This document shows positions 21,429 through 29,868 of a stretch of DNA of 29,962 nucleotides, piece after piece; positions within the stretch are counted from its first letter, which is position 1, and each line of letters starts with the position of its first letter. A program made the translations under genes and the position numbers. Source of the DNA: Pseudomonadota bacterium (lineage in GTDB: Bacteria; Pseudomonadota; Gammaproteobacteria; Xanthomonadales; Xanthomonadaceae). The stretch lies in assembly GCA_023390905.1 (NCBI GenBank), contig JAEWBY010000102.1, positions 1-29,962 of the forward strand, read 5' to 3'. The notes under the pieces are model-generated. The model was given only the letters and a program-made list of their open reading frames with translations, was not told the origin of the DNA and did no database searches.

Positions 21429-23197
21429 TGTCCTTCCTTCGCGCGGCGTTCGTGTTCGAGCTGGAACTTGGCCTTGAGCAGACCGCCGGGGTCGTCCGGC
21501 ACGCGCTTGAGCCAGGCTTCGAGCGCTTGCCGGCGTTCGCGTTGTTCCGCGGTTTCATTCGCGGGCGCGGCTGCCTTGGCGTCCTGCGGATCCTGCGATG
21601 CACGCTGGCGCGCCATCGCCTGGCTTATACGCTCGCGCTGCGCGCGATCCGCGGCCTGTTGCGCGTTGGCATCGGCGGGCGACTGCGACGCAGGTTCCCG
21701 TGGCGGGCTGGATTTCGCGTTTGCGGGTGACTCGGGCGACGGCGCGGGTTTGCGTGGCGGCTGTGCGGGCGATGACGACGAAGGCGGATTGGATGGCGGC
21801 GGCGCGGGATTGGCGGAACGATTGCCCTGCGCGGCCTGCGATTGTCCCTGTCCCTTGCCTTGGCGCGGATCCTGGTTCGGATTGCCGTCCTGGCCGCCCT
21901 GCGATTGCGACTGCTGGCGAGCGCGCTGCACGGCGGCGCGATTGGCCTTGGCGTCGGCCATGTCCGGTTGCCTGGCCAGCGCCGCGTCGTAGGCCGCGAT
22001 CGCTTCGTCATAGCGCCCCAGCTTGGCAAGCGCATTGCCACGGTTGTACAGCGCGTCGGCCGTCTGCTGCCCCGCGAAGGCCTGTTCGGCGCGTGAATAA
22101 TCACCGCTGCGATAGGCCTGCACGCCTTCCTCGATCCGCTGGTGTGCCTGTTGATCCGCGCGCTGCCACCAGTTGCGTTCGGCTGCGTGCGCAGGCAGCG
22201 TCCACAACAAGGCGCAGCACGCGAGCATCCATGTAGCCGCGCCGCGACGGAACGCGAACAACGCCAGCAGCATCAGCGGCGGCAACAACCAGAAGCCTTC
22301 GTCGAGCCAGACCGTGCGCTGGCCCTGTCCGCCGGCGGCGCCCTCGCTGGATTGCGGATCCAGGACCTGCAGTTCCGCCAGATCCCGTGCGTCGCGCGAC
22401 AACGGCGCATAGTGACCGCCACCGCGCGAGGCCAGACTGCGCAGTGATCCGGCATCGAGGCGCGCGCGGCCGAGCGAGCCGTCGTCGCGCTGGTACGCCG
22501 CACCGGCGGTGCTGCCGAGTCCCAGCGCCGAGACGCGGAAGCCCTCGTCACTGGCTTGCGCTGCGGCCGCGATCGCTTCGCCATCGGCATGATCGGTCAT
22601 CAGCAGGATGTCGCCGCGATCGAAACCGGCCTGCTTCAGCAATCGTACGGCCAACGTGATCGCCCGGTCCGCGCGCTGTCCGTCTTCGGGCATCACGTCG
22701 GATGAGAGGGCGTCGAGAAACAACGCGACGTTCGCGGCGTCGTCGGTGAGCGGCGCCACCGTGTACGCATCCCCGGCATAGGCGATCAACCCGACCTGCC
22801 CGCCCTGGCGATCACGCAGCAGCGTCGCCAGCTTGCTGCGCGCCTGCAGCAGGCGCGATGGCGGCAGATCGGCCGCATTGATTGTCGTGGACAGATCCAG
22901 CGCCACCATCAGCGGCGCGCGCTGCTCCCACAGCGCCTGCTCGCCCTTGCGCCAGCTCGGGCCGGCCAGCGCGAGGATCGCCAGTACACCGGCGATGCCG
23001 GCGACCAGCGCCGGACCGATGCCACGGCGTCCGCCGCGCGCGAGCAGATGCGGCAACAGATGGGCATCCACCACGCCGCGCCACACATCGCCCTGGCGAA
23101 TGCGGCGCCACCACCACCATGCCAGGGGCGGCAACAGCAGCAGCAACCACAGCGCCTGCGGCCGCAACAGATGCAGATGCGTCCACCCTTCGTTCAT
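21425..23197 (-). CDS. batB: VWA-TPR membrane protein, BatB/BatC fusion
   Basis: A 590-residue inner-membrane protein joining a BatB-like von Willebrand A domain to BatC-like TPR repeats. Two N-terminal helices (about 12-28 and 60-80) precede the VWA domain (about 95-270), whose metal site reads DLSTT (D101, S103, T105) instead of DxSxS. A hydrophobic segment follows (about 305-345). TPR units (ADQQAHQRIEEGVQAYRSGD and ALYNRGNALAKLGRYDEAI) cover about 355-440, then a long Gln/Pro/Ser/Ala-rich low-complexity tail. Start MNEGWTHLHL is set by the four-base overlap with batA; 21 upstream in-frame residues lie inside batA. The frame is continuous, so the fusion is real and not a sequencing artefact. 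Confidence 0.88.
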   Translation of the reverse strand: MNEGWTHLHLLRPQALWLLLLLPPLAWWWWRRIRQGDVWRGVVDAHLLPHLLARGGRRGIGPALVAGIAGVLAILALAGPSWRKGEQALWEQRAPLMVALDLSTTINAADLPPSRLLQARSKLATLLRDRQGGQVGLIAYAGDAYTVAPLTDDAANVALFLDALSSDVMPEDGQRADRAITLAVRLLKQAGFDRGDILLMTDHADGEAIAAAAQASDEGFRVSALGLGSTAGAAYQRDDGSLGRARLDAGSLRSLASRGGGHYAPLSRDARDLAELQVLDPQSSEGAAGGQGQRTVWLDEGFWLLPPLMLLALFAFRRGAATWMLACCALLWTLPAHAAERNWWQRADQQAHQRIEEGVQAYRSGDYSRAEQAFAGQQTADALYNRGNALAKLGRYDEAIAAYDAALARQPDMADAKANRAAVQRARQQSQSQGGQDGNPNQDPRQGKGQGQSQAAQGNRSANPAPPPSNPPSSSSPAQPPRKPAPSPESPANAKSSPPREPASQSPADANAQQAADRAQRERISQAMARQRASQDPQDAKAAAPANETAEQRERRQALEAWLKRVPDDPGGLLKAKFQLEHERRAKEGQ

Positions 23198-24207
23198 GCG
23201 CGTCGCCCCGGCAACACGAACGCGATCAATGCAAGCACCATCGCGGCGGCCAGTGGCCACGGATAGCGCTCGATGCGCGGACGCACCGCTTCGCCCGGCA
23301 GTTGCACCGGCTCGATTCGATTGAGTTCGGCATAGATGCTGGCGAGCTGCTCGATGTCGCGCGCGCGGAAGAATCGTCCCCCGGTCTGTTCGGCGATGCG
23401 GCGCAGCGTGGTCTCGTCGATTTCCTCGCCGCCGCCGGGCACTGGCAGGCCGAAGATCGAGGTCATGCCTTCACCGCCGAAAGCGATCGTGTGCACGCGC
23501 ACGCCGGATTGCCGCGCGAGCTCGGCGGCCTTCAGTGGTTCCAGCAGGCCAGCCGTGTTCACGCCGTCGGTGAGCAGGATCAGCACGCGCTGACCCGGCG
23601 GTTGCGAGGACAGGCGCTTGACCGACAGACCGATCGCATCGCCCAGTGCAGTCTCCCGACCCGCCAGCCCGACGACGCTGTCGCGCAGTTGTTCGCGCAC
23701 GCTCGCCCGGTCCAGCGTCAACGGCGTGAGCGCATAGGCGCGCTGGCCGAACACCAGCAAGCCGACGCGGTCGCCTTCACGGCGATCGAGGAAATCGGCC
23801 AGCACGGCCTTGGCGGCGGTGAGGCGGTCAACCACCGCACCCCCCAGCGACATGTCGGTTTCGCTCATGCTGCCGGACAGATCCACCGCGAGCATCAGAT
23901 CGCGCCCGCTCTGCGGCGGCGTGATCGCTTCGCCGAAACTCTGCGGACGCGCCATCGCCACGCACAGCAATGCCCATGCCAGCCACGACAACCAGGCAAA
24001 GCCGCGCGAATGAAATCCTCCGTGCGCCTGCCGGATGCGCTCGATCCGATCGCCGTACGGCACGCGCAGCGCCGCGGCGGCGCTGCGTCGTGCGGGCAGC
24101 AGCCAGCGCGCCAGCCACGGCAATGGAAGCGCGAGCCACCACCACGGCCATGCGAACCCCGCGAAGCTCTCGCGCAACGATTGCAGCAGGGACAGATCCG
24201 GCATCAT
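23194..24207 (-). CDS. batA: VWA-domain membrane protein BatA
   Basis: A 337-residue protein with two N-terminal membrane helices (about 18-38 and 69-87), a cytoplasm- or periplasm-facing VWA domain (about 100-290) and a C-terminal helix (PWPLAAAMVLALIAFVLPGRRA). The metal-binding MIDAS is intact: DLSGS (D109, S111, S113), with ILLTDGVNTAG as the later Asp motif. Start is MMPDLSLLQ: the first ATG overlaps the DUF4381 stop by four bases, the second forms TGATG; either may be used. About 216 residues of in-frame sequence upstream are antisense-like and lie inside the neighbouring genes. Bat VWA proteins are substrates or partners of MoxR ATPases. Confidence 0.88.
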   Translation of the reverse strand: MMPDLSLLQSLRESFAGFAWPWWWLALPLPWLARWLLPARRSAAAALRVPYGDRIERIRQAHGGFHSRGFAWLSWLAWALLCVAMARPQSFGEAITPPQSGRDLMLAVDLSGSMSETDMSLGGAVVDRLTAAKAVLADFLDRREGDRVGLLVFGQRAYALTPLTLDRASVREQLRDSVVGLAGRETALGDAIGLSVKRLSSQPPGQRVLILLTDGVNTAGLLEPLKAAELARQSGVRVHTIAFGGEGMTSIFGLPVPGGGEEIDETTLRRIAEQTGGRFFRARDIEQLASIYAELNRIEPVQLPGEAVRPRIERYPWPLAAAMVLALIAFVLPGRRA

Positions 24208-24662
24208 CGCGCCCGTCCCATCAGTTGCAGGAAACGTGGACGCGCGACGGCCCGCAGTCGCGCGAGTGAGGCGTCGTCGACGTCCCGGCGGAACGCGCCT
24301 TCCAGCAACACGCGCCCGTCGCCTTCGGAAAACACGCCGGTGCCATCGCCATCCCCATCGAGAAATCGCAGCCATGCATCGCCCTGCAGGCGATCGGCCT
24401 TCGGATCGATGCGGCGCGCCGCGCGGCGCAGCAGCCCGGAGATCATCGCGATCTGTTCCGCGCCGGACGTACCGGCCACTTCCTGATCGAACCAGCGCGC
24501 CCAGCGCCGCATGCGGCGGCGGCGACGCAGGGACACGATCAGTGGGACAGCAATCAGGACGAGCACGATCGCCGCGACGATCCACCAGCCCGGCGCAGGC
24601 GGCCACCACGACGGCGACGCCGGCAGGTGTACATCGCGCAGCACCAGTTGCGAGGGATCCAT
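24204..24662 (-). CDS. DUF4381-type single-pass membrane protein
   Basis: A 152-residue protein beginning MDPSQLVLRDVHLPASPSWW, followed by one membrane helix (WWIVAAIVLVLIAVPLIVSL), a strongly basic stop-transfer stretch (RRRRRMRRWARW) and a cytoplasmic helical domain. This small protein is a regular member of MoxR-Bat operons and matches the DUF4381 type by size, LRDIHLP-like N-terminus and position. The start at 24662 is preferred because it shares one base with the DUF58 stop; 14 upstream in-frame residues lie inside DUF58. Function is unknown; it may link the DUF58 protein to the VWA proteins at the membrane. Confidence 0.8.
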   Translation of the reverse strand: MDPSQLVLRDVHLPASPSWWPPAPGWWIVAAIVLVLIAVPLIVSLRRRRRMRRWARWFDQEVAGTSGAEQIAMISGLLRRAARRIDPKADRLQGDAWLRFLDGDGDGTGVFSEGDGRVLLEGAFRRDVDDASLARLRAVARPRFLQLMGRAR

Positions 24663-25567
24663 CACGCCACCTGCGGCTGCGGCCGCGCGATGATCGGCAG
24701 CCACGCATCGCTCGGCGCGTCGCCGCGCAATGCGAACGCGCGGATCCCGCGTGTGGGCAGCATGCGCAGGGCTTCGTCGATCGGAGTGGAGAAGGTCGCT
24801 TCCCAGCGTTCACGTTGGGCGCTTGCTCCCAGATCCAGTTCGACCCGGTGTCCATCCACCAGGAACGGCAACAGCGCGGCGGGCGGCGCGACTTCCAGCG
24901 CGTCGATCAGCATCAGGACGATCACCTCGCGATGCGCGGCCCAGCGCGTCCATTCCTGCGCGGGAATGACCGCCACGCTTTGCGGATCGGCGAGCACGAT
25001 CATGCGTGAGCCCGGGCGCGACAGGCGCGCCGCACTTTCGAGCGCGACCGCCAGGCCAGCGTCGTCCTCCGGTGCATGCGCGTACCAGCGAACCAGTGCA
25101 TCGAGCACGCGCAGCGCACCGCGTGGTCCGGAGGCCGGCGCGATCGGGGCTTCGATCCGGCTGCCGCGCAGCGCCGCGATGCGATCACCATCGCGTACCG
25201 CATTCCACGCCGCCACCGCGCCCGCGCGCGCGGCCTGGGTGGACTTGAAGCGCACGCGCGTACCGAAATACAGCGACGCGGCCGTGTCGGCCACGATCAG
25301 GCTGAGGCGCTCGCGCTCGGCCTGGAACAGTTTGGTGTGGGTGCGGCCGCTGCGCGCGGTCAATCGCCAGTCGATGTGGCGCACGTCATCGCCCGCCACG
25401 TACTCGCGCGATTCGGCGTACTCCATGCCGCGCCCGCGCAGCGTGGACGCCGCGGGACCGGTGATCGAATGGCGGCCCTGGCGCGCGGGCGGGCGTCGCT
25501 GCGCGCTGGCGCGCAGGGCGACCAGTTCGGGCAGCGTGGGAGTGATGCCGTCGCCGTTCACCGACAT
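24662..25567 (-). CDS. DUF58-domain protein of the MoxR-Bat operon
   Basis: A 301-residue soluble protein with the DUF58 hallmark YAESREYVAGDDVRHIDW followed by TARSGRTHTKLFQAERE, where the domain passes into a VWA-like fold with a poorly conserved metal site (LIVADTAASLYFG). DUF58 proteins nearly always follow moxR and are presumed MoxR partners. Start MSVNGDGITP is chosen because it falls seven bases after the moxR stop; the open frame runs 89 codons further upstream but only antisense to moxR. No membrane helix is seen, unlike many longer DUF58 proteins. Confidence 0.88.
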   Translation of the reverse strand: MSVNGDGITPTLPELVALRASAQRRPPARQGRHSITGPAASTLRGRGMEYAESREYVAGDDVRHIDWRLTARSGRTHTKLFQAERERLSLIVADTAASLYFGTRVRFKSTQAARAGAVAAWNAVRDGDRIAALRGSRIEAPIAPASGPRGALRVLDALVRWYAHAPEDDAGLAVALESAARLSRPGSRMIVLADPQSVAVIPAQEWTRWAAHREVIVLMLIDALEVAPPAALLPFLVDGHRVELDLGASAQRERWEATFSTPIDEALRMLPTRGIRAFALRGDAPSDAWLPIIARPQPQVA

Positions 25568-25574
25568 GGCCGCC

Positions 25575-26579
25575 TCAAGGCAGCGGAACCGCATCCAGCA
25601 GCGCGGCGACCAGACGATCGCCATCCCAGCCTTCGGCGGTGGCTTCGTAACTCGGCAATACGCGATGGCGCAGGACATCGGGCGCGATCGCGCGGACATC
25701 CTCGGGCGTGGCGTAATCACGGCCGGCCAGCCAGGCGCGGGCGCGGGCGCAGCGTTCCAGCGCGATCGATCCACGCGGGCTCGCACCCCACGCAATGCGA
25801 CGTCCCAATGCGGGGTCATAGCGGCCGGCATCACGCGACGCGAGCACCAGTTCGATCAGATAGCGCTCCAATGCCGGTGCGACATGCACATCGAGCACGG
25901 CCCGGCGCGCCGCGAACACATCGTCCAGCGGCATGCGCATCAGCGGCGCCGGCACCGGTTGCAGCGTCTCGCGCGCACGTTCACGCGCCAGGCGCAGGAT
26001 CTCCGCTTCGGCCGCCGCTTCGGGATAGCCGATGCGCACGTGCATCAGGAAGCGGTCGAGTTGCGCCTCGGGCAAGGGGAAGGTGCCTTCCTGCTCGATC
26101 GGGTTCTGCGTCGCCATCACCAGGAACAGTGCGGGCAGCGGATAGGTGTGCCGGCCGACGGTGACCTGGCGCTCGCCCATCGCCTCCAGCAGCGCGGACT
26201 GCACCTTGGCCGGCGCGCGATTGATTTCATCGGCCAGCAGCAGTGGATGGAAGATCGGTCCGGGCTGGAATTCGAATCGGCCGTCCTGCGGGCGCCACAC
26301 TTCGGTGCCGGTCAGATCCGCCGGCAGCAGATCCGGGGTGAACTGCACGCGCGCGAAGTCGGCATCCAGCCGTGCGGCCAGCGCGCGGATCGCGGTGGTC
26401 TTGGCCAGGCCCGGCGCGCCTTCGACCAGCAGGTGGCCGTCGGCGAGCAGCGCAATCAGCAGCCGCTCGACCAGATCCGCCTGGCCGACGATGGTATCGG
26501 ACAGGCCTTCGCGCAACCGGCCGAAGGCCTCATGCAAACGGGCAGAACCGGATTCAACGGTGGGGACGACGTGATCCAT
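25575..26579 (-). CDS. moxR: MoxR-family AAA+ ATPase
   Basis: A 334-residue AAA+ ATPase of the MoxR branch, a chaperone-like motor thought to insert cofactors or remodel VWA-domain partners. Visible are IVGQADLVERLL, Walker A EGAPGLAKT, the MoxR-typical DLLPADLTGTEVW, Walker B LLLADEINRAP, sensor 1 MATQNPIEQEGTF, the arginine region PEAQLDRFLMH and sensor 2 WGASPRGSIALE. It is the first gene of the unit moxR-DUF58-DUF4381-batA-batB/C-batD; all later junctions overlap or are within eight bases. A nested inverted repeat sits 22-57 bp upstream of the ATG. No strong ribosome-binding site is evident. Confidence 0.95.
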   Translation of the reverse strand: MDHVVPTVESGSARLHEAFGRLREGLSDTIVGQADLVERLLIALLADGHLLVEGAPGLAKTTAIRALAARLDADFARVQFTPDLLPADLTGTEVWRPQDGRFEFQPGPIFHPLLLADEINRAPAKVQSALLEAMGERQVTVGRHTYPLPALFLVMATQNPIEQEGTFPLPEAQLDRFLMHVRIGYPEAAAEAEILRLARERARETLQPVPAPLMRMPLDDVFAARRAVLDVHVAPALERYLIELVLASRDAGRYDPALGRRIAWGASPRGSIALERCARARAWLAGRDYATPEDVRAIAPDVLRHRVLPSYEATAEGWDGDRLVAALLDAVPLP

Positions 26580-26600
26580 GGGCGCAACCGGGCGGAACGA

Positions 26601-26636
26601 TGAACCATTTTGACCCTTGTCACGGTCAGAGGTTCA
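26601..26636. promoter_or_regulatory. Nested inverted repeat upstream of moxR
   Basis: Outer arms TGAACC (26601-26606) and GGTTCA (26631-26636) enclose inner arms TGACC (26611-26615) and GGTCA (26624-26628) with an eight-base centre. It lies 22 bp before the moxR ATG, within the probable promoter or leader. It could be an operator for a dimeric regulator or a leader hairpin. No known regulator consensus is recognised. Confidence 0.45.
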
Positions 26637-26670
26637 GGGCCATGAGTACTGCCGGTTCATGCGCCGTGCA

Positions 26671-26697
26671 AAAAAAACGGGACCCGCGGGCCCCGTT
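26671..26697 (-). terminator. Rho-independent terminator of the pil operon
   Basis: Read on the minus strand, AACGGG and CCCGTT arms (with an internal CCC/GGG extension) form a GC-rich hairpin starting 24 bases after the pilQ stop codon and running into eight consecutive T. It should isolate the moxR-Bat unit from pilNOPQ transcription. Confidence 0.88.
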
Positions 26698-26720
26698 CTT
26701 TTCCTGATCCGGCAATGCGA

Positions 26721-28652
26721 TCAGTTGGCGCGTGCCACCGGCGCGGACGGGGCCACGCGCAGGACCTTCGGTGTCACGAAGATCAGCAGCTCCGCCTTTT
26801 CCTTGCTGCGGCCCTTTTTCTTGAACAGGTTGCCCAGGAAGGGGATGTCGCCGAGGAACGGCACCTTGGAGATGCTCTGGCGATCGGTGAACTCGTAGAC
26901 ACCGCCGATGACCACGGTCTGGCCGTCATCGACGAGCACCGCGGTGTTGATCTCGCGGCGGGCCAGTTCCGGCACCGAGCCGAAGTCACCCAGATCGATG
27001 AAGCGGATCACTTCGTCCTTCTTCACGTTGAGCGAGAGGAAGACACGATTGTCGCTGGTGATGGTCGGGACGACCTTCAGCTCCAGCAGCGCTTCCTTGA
27101 ACTGCACGGTCGGCAGCGCGGCACCGCCGGTGCCCTGGGCCGAAACGGTCAGGTAACCCACTTCGCGGCCTTGCTTGATCACCGCTTCACGCTGGTTGGT
27201 GGTGACCAGGCGCGGGTTGGAGATGACCTCGCCACGGCCTTCTTCCTGCAGCGCGGAGAGTTCGACGTCGAGCTGGAAGTTCGCACCCAGCAACGTGTAG
27301 GCGAGCGCGCCGGGATTGCCGACGGTGAAGGTGCCGGCCGGCAGATTGACGTTGAGGTTGTTCTCGGTCGTGCCGTCCTCGATCACGTCGGTCGTGTTCT
27401 CCAGCGAGCCGCCGATCACCTGCGTGCGGTCACCCGAACGCCGGCCCAGCACGCCAAAGCGCGCGCCCAGGTCACGGGCGAAGCTGTCGGTGGCGATCAC
27501 GATGCGGCCTTCGATCAGCACCTGATCCACGGGACGATCGATCACCGCGATCAGCTCGCGCATCTGCGCGATCTTCTTCGGGATGTCGTTGATCATCAGC
27601 GTGTTGGTGCGCTCGTCGGCGACGATGCGACCGCGCGGCGAAAGGAAGCTGTTTTCCTGTCCGCCGTTGCCGCCGCCGCCACCGCCGCCCGCATTGCCGA
27701 TGCCCTTGGCTTCGGTCAGCGCTTTGAAGATGGCGCCGGCGTTGTGGTAGTTGATCTGGATGTAGTCGGTGACCAGATCCTCGCGATTCTCGATCGCGAT
27801 GCGCGCGTCTTCCTTGTCCTGCTCGAACTTCGCCAGTTCCGGCTGCGGTGCCACCCATACCACGCCGCCATCACGGCGCTTGTCCAGGCCCTTGGCGCGC
27901 AGCACGATGTCCAGCGCCTGATCCCACGGCACGTTGATCAGACGCAGCGTGACGTTGCCCTGCACGGTGTCGGACGCAACGATGTTGAGGTTGGATTCCT
28001 CGGCAATCAGCTGCAGCACGGTGCGGACGGGCACGTCCTGGAAGTTGAACGTCACCGGCCGGCCGCTGTACGCGCGCGACGATGCACTGGCCGCGACCTT
28101 GGCCGCCGCCGTGGCCACGGCGCCGGACGCGGTGCCTGCCGTGCCCATCGCCGCCTGTGCAGTGCGCGGGGCGATTTCCACGACGTATTCGTTGCCGCTC
28201 TGGTAGGCGAGCGATTCGAAGGCGCCATTGGTGCTCAGCACCAGTTGCGTGCCTTTTCCGCTCGGGCGGGCGTCGACGCGCTGCACCGGTGTGGCGAAAT
28301 CGGTCACGTTGAGCACGCGCTGCAGCGAGGCGGGGATCTCCGCGTTGCCCACGTCCACCACGACCGATGAGCCGAGGTTGCGCAGGTCCGGTGCGGCGCC
28401 GCCGCCGTTGAAGCGCACGATCAGCCGTCCTGCCCCATCGTCTCCGCGGCGGAAGTCGATGTTGGTGATCGCCACCGGCGCCGCGGCCTGGGCCGAAGCG
28501 GCGGTCACCGGTGCGGCGGGCGTGGCCGGGGGATTCGCCGCGACGGCCAGGCTGGCGGTGGCCAGCAGACCGATGGCGAGTCCGAGGCTGCACACCCTCA
28601 ACGAGGCCAGGGGCCGGGACGGCCGCAGGCGATTAGCGTTTGAAGCGGTCAT
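26721..28652 (-). CDS. pilQ: Type IV pilus secretin PilQ
   Basis: Forms the outer-membrane ring through which type IV pili pass; needed for twitching motility and often for DNA uptake. 643 residues: basic N-terminus with signal (SLGLAIGLLATASLAVA), one AMIN peptidoglycan-binding domain (about 58-162), an Ala/Ser linker, STN/N0 domain (about 198-270), N1 domain (about 295-375) interrupted by an AGGGGGGGNGG loop (321-331), and the secretin domain (about 455-633) with VPFLGDIPFLGNLF near the end. Start 28652 is preferred because GGGGGA stands seven bases upstream; the alternative ATG at 28670 overlaps the pilP stop by four bases and would add six residues before the signal. Last gene of pilMNOPQ, followed by a terminator. 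A second AMIN domain, present in some PilQ, is absent. Confidence 0.95.
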   Translation of the reverse strand: MTASNANRLRPSRPLASLRVCSLGLAIGLLATASLAVAANPPATPAAPVTAASAQAAAPVAITNIDFRRGDDGAGRLIVRFNGGGAAPDLRNLGSSVVVDVGNAEIPASLQRVLNVTDFATPVQRVDARPSGKGTQLVLSTNGAFESLAYQSGNEYVVEIAPRTAQAAMGTAGTASGAVATAAAKVAASASSRAYSGRPVTFNFQDVPVRTVLQLIAEESNLNIVASDTVQGNVTLRLINVPWDQALDIVLRAKGLDKRRDGGVVWVAPQPELAKFEQDKEDARIAIENREDLVTDYIQINYHNAGAIFKALTEAKGIGNAGGGGGGGNGGQENSFLSPRGRIVADERTNTLMINDIPKKIAQMRELIAVIDRPVDQVLIEGRIVIATDSFARDLGARFGVLGRRSGDRTQVIGGSLENTTDVIEDGTTENNLNVNLPAGTFTVGNPGALAYTLLGANFQLDVELSALQEEGRGEVISNPRLVTTNQREAVIKQGREVGYLTVSAQGTGGAALPTVQFKEALLELKVVPTITSDNRVFLSLNVKKDEVIRFIDLGDFGSVPELARREINTAVLVDDGQTVVIGGVYEFTDRQSISKVPFLGDIPFLGNLFKKKGRSKEKAELLIFVTPKVLRVAPSAPVARAN

Positions 28653-28666
28653 CGTGTATCCCCCAA

Positions 28667-29206
28667 TCATTGATCTTCAAGCGCAATCGCAGCCGGCCGT
28701 TCCAGCCAGCCGCCCGCGCCATCCGGCACTAGTTCGACAAGTTCAATGCCATCTTCGCTGACAGCGGTGACGCGGCCATCGCTCTGCCCCATGTAGTTCC
28801 CCGGGCGGATGCGGTAGGTCACCTTGTCCGGCGCCATCACCAACGCAATCAGGCCCGGACCGCGGCCGATGGTGCCGACCATATCGAGGCTGTCCAGCGG
28901 GTACTGCTCCAGGGTTTCCTTGCGCCGGTTCGGGTCCGGCCGCAGGCCGCCCCCGTCGGTGTTGTTCCATGCGTCGCTGAACGGATCGCGCAGCGTCTGC
29001 GCTGCGTATTCGAAGGTTTCGAACTGCTGCATGACCGGCAGCGGCTCCAGCGGCGGCGCCGGCCGGGCGCGCACGTCGGCGGTCCACTTCTCGAGATTGG
29101 GCGCATCGCCCGGCGTGCTGGTGATGCCGCGCGCGCAGCCGGCCAGTGCCAGGACCAGGCTCGCCGTCGCCAGCAGGCGCAAAGCGGAATGACGGTGCGT
29201 GCTCAT
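28667..29206 (-). CDS. pilP: Type IV pilus alignment lipoprotein PilP
   Basis: A 179-residue lipoprotein linking the inner-membrane PilN-PilO complex to the PilQ secretin. The signal ends in the lipobox LAGC (lipidated Cys24). A flexible segment with FETFEYAAQTLRDPFSD follows, as in PilP proteins that contact PilNO, and the C-terminal beta-sandwich (DMVGTIGRGPGLIALVMAPDKVTYRIRPGNYMGQSDGRV) binds the secretin N0 domain. Its start overlaps the pilO stop by four bases. Length is typical. Confidence 0.95.
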   Translation of the reverse strand: MSTHRHSALRLLATASLVLALAGCARGITSTPGDAPNLEKWTADVRARPAPPLEPLPVMQQFETFEYAAQTLRDPFSDAWNNTDGGGLRPDPNRRKETLEQYPLDSLDMVGTIGRGPGLIALVMAPDKVTYRIRPGNYMGQSDGRVTAVSEDGIELVELVPDGAGGWLERPAAIALEDQ

Positions 29207-29868
29207 TGTCCGGCGGCCTTTGCCGCATCCGCGGCGGTTTTCTCCTGCTCCTCGATTTCCTTCTCGTCGAGATAGCGGTAGGTCTTGACCGTGCCCGACA
29301 GTTCCAGTGCGCCGCGGGTGCTGATGCCGCCCTGTCCCTGCTTGGGCTGCAGCGAGATGTCGTGCATGGTCAGGATGACCACGCGCGGCAGCGAGGCCAC
29401 GCCACTAACGAAGGCGCCGAACTGGTGGTAGCTGCCGACCATGCGCAGGGCGATCGGCTTCTCGGCGTAGAACTCCTTGAGCGTTTCCTCGCCGGGCTGG
29501 AACAGCTCATTGGAAAGGCCGCTGGACAATGCGGTCTGCGACACGTCGATGATCAGATCCGGCATTTCGGTCTTGCTCGGAAGCTGGCGCAGCATCTGCT
29601 GCAGCACCTGCTCCATCTGCGCGAGCTGCTGCTTGAGCGGTTCGAGGTTGGCCGCCTGTCCCTGCTTTTCCTCGAACGTGGCGCGCAGCGTGTTTTCCTG
29701 CGACTCCAGGTTCTGCAGTTCCTGTCGCTTGCCCTTGATCAGCAGCAGGTAGGCCATGACCAGGATGAACAACCCGACGATGACGCAGAAGCCGATCTTG
29801 GCGTTCTGCGGCCACGCACCGATGTTGTTGATGTCGAGGTTCTTGAGCGATGTCTTCTTCTGGCTCAT
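29203..29868 (-). CDS. pilO: Type IV pilus inner-membrane protein PilO
   Basis: A 221-residue bitopic protein that pairs with PilN in the inner-membrane alignment complex. A short cytoplasmic N-terminus containing LKNLDINNIGAWP is followed by one helix (about 26-44), a coiled coil (about 46-95, KRQELQNLESQENTL and repeats) and a periplasmic ferredoxin-like domain with ALRMVGSYHQFGAFVSGVASLPRVV. A charged tail (EKEIEEQEKTAADAAKAAGQ) ends it. Start overlaps the pilN stop by four bases. Confidence 0.95.
   Translation of the reverse strand: MSQKKTSLKNLDINNIGAWPQNAKIGFCVIVGLFILVMAYLLLIKGKRQELQNLESQENTLRATFEEKQGQAANLEPLKQQLAQMEQVLQQMLRQLPSKTEMPDLIIDVSQTALSSGLSNELFQPGEETLKEFYAEKPIALRMVGSYHQFGAFVSGVASLPRVVILTMHDISLQPKQGQGGISTRGALELSGTVKTYRYLDEKEIEEQEKTAADAAKAAGQ

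Noticed and set aside
19659..21992. 777-residue plus-strand open frame opposite batD and batB
   Set aside because: Antisense shadow with Arg/Gln/Ala bias; the minus-strand genes have matched overlaps and family motifs.
21425..23197. Frameshift or misassembly joining batB and batC
   Set aside because: The frame is continuous, with matching four-base overlaps at both ends and a normal linker, so a genuine fusion is more likely.
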